A DNA stretch of 44,486 nt from Caballeronia peredens (GTDB taxonomy: Bacteria; Pseudomonadota; Gammaproteobacteria; Burkholderiales; Burkholderiaceae). The notes beneath the pieces were generated by a model. The model saw only the letters and a list, made by a program, of their open reading frames with translations. It was not told the DNA's origin and ran no database searches. The translations under genes and the position numbers were made by a program. Position 1 is the first letter of the stretch. The number at the start of each line of letters is the position of its first letter. Where the stretch lies: contig FCOH02000038.1 of the NCBI GenBank assembly GCA_001544595.2, positions 1 through 44,486 of the forward strand, read 5' to 3'. This document shows positions 40,610 to 44,486 of this stretch, piece after piece.

Positions 40610-40655
40610 ATTAGTTAAATTTATGCGCTGAATAATAACGCGAAATTTGACTAAT
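40610..40655. promoter_or_regulatory. Long inverted repeat, candidate LysR binding site
   Basis: ATTAGTTAAATTT (40610-40622) and AAATTTGACTAAT (40643-40655) are reverse complements at 12 of 13 positions, separated by 20 bases. The pair sits mid-way between the divergent LysR and MFS genes in an AT-rich patch. LysR tetramers often bind two such half-sites (a recognition and an activation site), so this is a good operator candidate. Confidence 0.7.
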
Positions 40656-40720
40656 GATTTATGGATGACGATAAAGATGCGTATCGAAAGACAGCGCACG
40701 CGACGTGCATCGGAGACCGC

Positions 40721-42031
40721 ATGACCCAAGCCATCGTCAACACCCGTCAGCCGGGGCGCGCCGCCACGGCGGCGTTCATCGGCACGATGATCGAGTGGTA
40801 CGACTTCTACATCTACGCGACCGCTGCGGCGCTCGTTTTCGGCGAACTGTACTTTCCGTCGAGCGATCGCTTCGTCAGCACGATGGCGTCGTTCGCGACA
40901 TTCGCCGTGGGCTTTTTCGCGCGGCCGCTGGGCGGCATCGTGTTTGGCCATCTCGGCGACAAAATCGGCCGCAAGAAGGCGCTGATGACCACGCTGATGA
41001 TGATGGGCGTCGCGACCGTCGGCGTCGGCTTGCTGCCGGAGTATTCGAAAGTCGGCATGCTCGCGCCGGTGCTGCTCGTGCTCCTGCGCGTCGTGCAGGG
41101 CATCGCGGTGGGCGGCGAGTGGGGCGGGGCGGTACTGATGGCGGGCGAACATGCGCCGCAAGGCCGTCGCACGTTCTTCGCATCGTTTGCGCAACTGGGC
41201 AGTCCGGCGGGGCTGATTCTGTCGCTGATTGCGTTCCGCGCGGTCACGTCGATGGACAAGGCCGATTTCATGTCATGGGGCTGGCGCGTGCCGTTTCTCG
41301 CGAGCGCGGTGCTGTTGATCGTCGGTATCGTGATTCGTCTCGGCGTGAACGAGTCGCCGGAGTTCGAGCGCGTGAAGGAATCGAACCGTACGGCGAAGCT
41401 GCCGATCGCCGAGGTAGTGAAGTCGTCATGGGGCCTCGTGCTGCTGTGCATCGGCGCGAACACGATCGGGATTGCGGGCGTGTACTTCACGAACACGTTC
41501 ATGATCGCGTACACGACGCAATACGTCGGCGTGACGCGCTCGCTGATTCTCGATTGCCTGTTCGCGGTCGCGATCATCCAGTTCGTCGCGCAGCCGATAG
41601 CCGCATGGCTCGCGGAACGCATGGGCGGCGCGCGCTTCCTCAAGTGCGCGGCGCTGCTCGCGATGATCTCGCCGTACCCGATGTTCCTGCTCGTGCAAAG
41701 CGGCGCCGCAGTGCCGATGGTGATCGGCATTGCCATCGCGGTGATCTGCATGGCGAGCTTCTATTCGGTGATCGCAGGCTTTGTCAGCGGCGTGTTTCCG
41801 GTGCGCGTGCGCTACTCGGGCATCTCCCTCGCGTATCAGGTGTGCGGCGCGATTGCGGGCGGATTGACGCCGCTCGTCGGCACGTGGCTCGCGCATCGTT
41901 ACACGGGGCAATGGTGGCCGCTCGCCGTGTTCTATACGTGTCTCGCGGGCATCTCGCTGCTGTGCATCGTGGCACTGGATGCGCGTCGCGCGACGCATGC
42001 CGAACATGCCGAATCCGTCGGCGCGATGTGA
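40721..42031 (+). CDS. MFS (metabolite:H+ symporter) transporter
   Basis: 436 aa from the ATG at 40721, chosen because GGAG lies about seven bases upstream; an in-frame ATG 20 codons earlier lacks one. MHS-family marks: GTMIEWYDFYIYATAAALVFG in TM1, HLGDKIGRKKALM in the TM2-3 loop, GGEWGGAVLMAGEHAPQGRR and ERMGGARFL. It is ShiA/YhjE-like. It probably imports the substrate of the two hydrolases downstream. Regulated by the divergent LysR. Substrate unknown. Confidence 0.88.
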   Translation: MTQAIVNTRQPGRAATAAFIGTMIEWYDFYIYATAAALVFGELYFPSSDRFVSTMASFATFAVGFFARPLGGIVFGHLGDKIGRKKALMTTLMMMGVATVGVGLLPEYSKVGMLAPVLLVLLRVVQGIAVGGEWGGAVLMAGEHAPQGRRTFFASFAQLGSPAGLILSLIAFRAVTSMDKADFMSWGWRVPFLASAVLLIVGIVIRLGVNESPEFERVKESNRTAKLPIAEVVKSSWGLVLLCIGANTIGIAGVYFTNTFMIAYTTQYVGVTRSLILDCLFAVAIIQFVAQPIAAWLAERMGGARFLKCAALLAMISPYPMFLLVQSGAAVPMVIGIAIAVICMASFYSVIAGFVSGVFPVRVRYSGISLAYQVCGAIAGGLTPLVGTWLAHRYTGQWWPLAVFYTCLAGISLLCIVALDARRATHAEHAESVGAM

Positions 42032-42066
42032 AGCGGACTTCAACACTGAATTACCGGATCAGACAC

Positions 42067-43323
42067 ATGAAAGACCTGTTGCAAATCGATGGCGCGCGCC
42101 TCTGGCAAAGCCTGATGGACATGGCGAAGATCGGCGCGACGCACAAGGGCGGCGTGCGGCGCCTCGCGCTCACGGACGAAGACGTGCGCGGCCGCGATCT
42201 GTTCGCGCAATGGTGCCGCGACGCGGGCATGACCGTGAGCGTCGATGAAATCGGCAACCTGTTTGCGCGTCGCGAAGGCATGCGCCGTGATGCGTCGCCG
42301 GTATTGATCGGCAGCCATCTCGACACGCAGCCCGAAGGAGGACGCTTCGACGGCGTGTATGGCGTGCTCGCGGCGCTCGAACTCGTGCGCGCATTGAACG
42401 ATGCGGACATCGCGACGGAGAAGCCGATCGAGATCGTGTCGTGGACGAACGAAGAGGGCGCGCGCTTCACGCCGGCGATGCTGGGCTCGGCGGTGTTCAC
42501 GGGCATCACTTCGATGGATGACGCGCTGGCCAAGCAAGATGCGAGCGGCATCACACTCGCCGATGCATTGACGCAAAGCGGCTATCGCGGCACGCGCGCG
42601 GTGAAGGACCAGCGTGTCGATGCGTACTTCGAGGCGCATATCGAACAGGGCCCGGTGCTCGAAGCGAACGGCACGACGATCGGCGTGGTGACGGGCGGCC
42701 AGTCGATTCGCTGGCTCGACGTGACGGTGACCGGCGTCGCGGCGCATGCGGGCACGACGCCGATGCCTTATCGCAAGGACGCGTACTTCGCGGCGGCGCG
42801 GATGGCCGGCGAACTGGAGCATATCGTCGGGCGATATGCGCCGCGCGGACTCGTGACGATCGGGCAAGTGGGCATTGCGAATGCATCGCGCAATACGATC
42901 GCGGGGCACGTGACGTTCACCGTGGATCTGCGTCATCACGAAGACAGCGAAGTCGATGCGATGGAGCGCGATCTGCGCGATGCTTTCGCACGCGTGGCGA
43001 ACGAACGGGGCGTGACGGTTTCGATCGACACGTACTGGCGCAGTCTCGCGACGCCCTTCGATGCAACTTGTGTCGCACTGGTCGCGGATGCGGTCGATGC
43101 GCTCGGCTATTCGAACGAGCGCATCGTGAGCGGCGCGGGCCATGACGCGATTCATCTCGCGCGTTATTGCCCGACGGCGATGGTATTCATTCCGTGCGTC
43201 GACGGTCTGTCGCACAACGAAGCCGAAGATGCGCTGCCCGAAGATGTCACGCGCGGCGCGAACGTGCTGTTGCATGCAGTGCTCGCGCGCGCGGGCGTTG
43301 CCGTTACCGTGGATGCGCAATGA
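42067..43323 (+). CDS. M20-family Zn amidohydrolase (carbamoylase/hydantoinase type)
   Basis: 418 aa from the ATG at 42067, 35 bases after the MFS stop; the ribosome-binding site is weak. Metal ligands typical of the allantoate amidohydrolase/N-carbamoyl amino acid hydrolase group: His84 (GSHLDTQPEGGRFDG), Asp95, Glu130 (NEEGARF), His191 (AHIEQGPVLE) and a C-terminal His in SHNEAED. The interdomain lid carries GVAAHAGTTPMPYRKDA. It would hydrolyse an N-carbamoyl, formyl or acyl amine or acid. Context with an acetylpolyamine-amidohydrolase-like gene suggests a nitrogenous substrate, not further defined. Confidence 0.87.
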   Translation: MKDLLQIDGARLWQSLMDMAKIGATHKGGVRRLALTDEDVRGRDLFAQWCRDAGMTVSVDEIGNLFARREGMRRDASPVLIGSHLDTQPEGGRFDGVYGVLAALELVRALNDADIATEKPIEIVSWTNEEGARFTPAMLGSAVFTGITSMDDALAKQDASGITLADALTQSGYRGTRAVKDQRVDAYFEAHIEQGPVLEANGTTIGVVTGGQSIRWLDVTVTGVAAHAGTTPMPYRKDAYFAAARMAGELEHIVGRYAPRGLVTIGQVGIANASRNTIAGHVTFTVDLRHHEDSEVDAMERDLRDAFARVANERGVTVSIDTYWRSLATPFDATCVALVADAVDALGYSNERIVSGAGHDAIHLARYCPTAMVFIPCVDGLSHNEAEDALPEDVTRGANVLLHAVLARAGVAVTVDAQ

Positions 43324-43333
43324 GGAACGCTCG

Positions 43334-44359
43334 ATGAAAACATTCTTTCACCCTGAACAGCTGCTGCATCATCCGCGCAGCTATCTCTCGCGTGGCCAGA
43401 TGCGCGCGCCGCAGGAAGTGCCCGAGCGCGCGGCGCGCCTCGTCGCGGCTGCGAAGTCGATGGACTTCGATGTCATCGAGCCGAACGATCTCGGCATGGC
43501 GGGAATCGCGGCCGTGCACGACATGAACTATCTGCGCTTCCTCGAGGAAGGACATCGCGAGTGGAAGAAAATGCCCGACGACTGGGGCGATGAAATCATG
43601 TCGAATATCTACGTGCGCGATCCGAATCCGTTGCGCGGGATTCTGGCGAAGGCAGCGCGGTATCTCGCCGACGGAAGCTGTCCGGTCGGTGCGAATACGT
43701 GGCGTTCGGCATACTGGTCGGCGCAGAGCGCGCTGGCGGCGGCGTCGGCGGTCAACGATGGTGCGCGCGAGACCTATGCGTTGTGCCGTCCGCCAGGCCA
43801 TCATGCGCGCGCGGATGCCGCGGGCGGGTTTTGCTATCTGAACAACGCGGCGATCGCGGCGCAGGCGTTGCGACGCAAGTACGGGCGCGTCGCGATTCTC
43901 GACACCGACATGCATCACGGACAAGGCGTCCAGGAAATTTTCTATGGACGCGACGATGTGCTGTACATCTCGATTCATGGCGATCCGACGAACTTTTATC
44001 CCGTGGTGGCGGGCTATGAGGACGAGCGTGGCGCGGGCGCCGGCGACGGCTTCAACGTCAATTTGCCGATGCCGCATGGATCGACCGAAGCGGTGTTCTT
44101 CGAGAGACTGGATGATGCGCTCGGCGTGCTGAAGCGTTTCGAGCCGGATGCGCTGGTGCTGGCGTTGGGCTTCGATATCTACAAGGATGATCCGCAGGCG
44201 CAGGTCGCGGTGACGACCGAGGGCTTCGGGCGGCTTGGCGACGCCATCGGTGCGTTGCGGTTGCCGTCGGTGATCGTGCAGGAAGGCGGATATCACCTCG
44301 AAAGCCTCGACGCGAATGCGCGGGCGTTTTTTGAGGGGTTCGCGGACAAGCGCGGGTGA
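43334..44359 (+). CDS. Acetylpolyamine amidohydrolase-like (HDAC family) deacetylase
   Basis: 341 aa from the ATG at 43334 with GAGGA upstream; the same length as Mycoplana acetylpolyamine amidohydrolase, as I recall it. The active-site histidines are His156 and His157 (CRPPGHHA). Zinc ligands are Asp192 and His194 (ILDTDMHHGQG) and Asp281 (LGFDIYKDDP); the GGY motif near residue 318 carries the catalytic Tyr. It is likely to deacetylate a small acetylated amine such as an acetylpolyamine. It is the last gene of the LysR-regulated operon, 10 bases after the M20 gene. The 127 bp that follow are AT-rich with no gene. Confidence 0.88.
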   Translation: MKTFFHPEQLLHHPRSYLSRGQMRAPQEVPERAARLVAAAKSMDFDVIEPNDLGMAGIAAVHDMNYLRFLEEGHREWKKMPDDWGDEIMSNIYVRDPNPLRGILAKAARYLADGSCPVGANTWRSAYWSAQSALAAASAVNDGARETYALCRPPGHHARADAAGGFCYLNNAAIAAQALRRKYGRVAILDTDMHHGQGVQEIFYGRDDVLYISIHGDPTNFYPVVAGYEDERGAGAGDGFNVNLPMPHGSTEAVFFERLDDALGVLKRFEPDALVLALGFDIYKDDPQAQVAVTTEGFGRLGDAIGALRLPSVIVQEGGYHLESLDANARAFFEGFADKRG

Positions 44360-44395
44360 TGGTGGCGGTTGGAGCGGCCTCGGGATGGGGTCGCT

Positions 44396-44415
44396 AGAAT
44401 CAAAAAAACGATTCT
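44396..44415. other. Short hairpin in the AT-rich region after the APAH-like gene
   Basis: AGAATC and GATTCT form a 6-bp stem with an 8-base A-rich loop, 37 bases after the stop. It may end the operon, but the following sequence is not a clear U-run. Bases about 44400-44480 are much more AT- and GT-rich than the rest of the window and carry no ORF. Confidence 0.3.
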
Positions 44416-44486
44416 TGGTATCTATGGTGTGGTGTTGCGTTGGTTTGGTTTTTCAGATTTTGTTATATTTCAATGGGTAAGGCGGC

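Noticed and set aside
1..44486. CRISPR arrays, tRNA/rRNA genes, insertion sequences or prophage
   Set aside because: No regularly spaced repeats, cloverleaf sequences, transposase motifs or phage genes were seen on either strand.

Overview
The window is a GC-rich, densely coding chromosomal segment. Codon use, the DUF3613/Flp pairing, the DUF3649-PepSY-DUF3325 iron operon and the general gene style suggest a Burkholderiaceae bacterium of the Paraburkholderia/Caballeronia/Burkholderia type. That assignment is inferred from family knowledge, not from a marker gene. I see no rRNA, tRNA, CRISPR array, insertion sequence or phage gene.

Layout. (1) 1-8091, minus strand: the front half of a Tad/Flp (type IVb) pilus locus, read right to left: flp pilin, a glycine-rich repeat lipoprotein, a TpsB/FhaC-like outer-membrane transporter, TadE, CpaB/RcpC, CpaC/RcpA secretin, CpaE/TadZ and the first codons of CpaF. 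DUF3613 diverges from flp. (2) 8871-11672, plus strand: a small exported protein, then a Fur-box-controlled iron operon (DUF3649, PepSY ferric-reductase-like protein, DUF3325). (3) 11691-15379, minus strand: a DMT exporter and LysR regulator followed by a HAD hydrolase and a D-threonine-aldolase/D-serine-dehydratase-like PLP enzyme. (4) 15536-31659: a complete predicted picolinate (pyridine-2-carboxylate) catabolic cluster. (5) 31728-39605: a BenE-family symporter, then an unusual peptidase neighbourhood: a matrixin-type metzincin with a coupled small exported protein, facing a possible stand-alone prodomain and an M14 carboxypeptidase fused to a von Willebrand A domain. (6) 39609-44359: a LysR regulator diverging from an MFS transporter, an M20 carbamoylase/hydantoinase-type hydrolase and an acetylpolyamine-amidohydrolase-like (HDAC family) enzyme.

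Pathway in region 4 (inferred from families, active-site residues and gene order). A three-component molybdenum hydroxylase would convert picolinate to 6-hydroxypicolinate. A four-component Rieske oxygenase (ferredoxin, FAD reductase, alpha, beta) would hydroxylate C3. A gamma-resorcylate-decarboxylase-like Zn enzyme (PicC) would remove CO2 to give 2,5-dihydroxypyridine. NicX-, NicD- and NicF-like enzymes and a maleate isomerase would then give N-formylmaleamate, maleamate, maleate and fumarate. Two MFS transporters flank a MarR regulator (PicR-like).

The strongest regulatory signal is a near-identical motif, TCAG-N4-CTGA, at four intergenic sites: before the Rieske/molybdenum operon (15536), before picC (23464), and twice between picR and the second MFS gene (30131 and 30271). 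The iron-sulfur subunit of the molybdenum hydroxylase is fused to a CoxG-type SRPBCC domain, a second unusual point.
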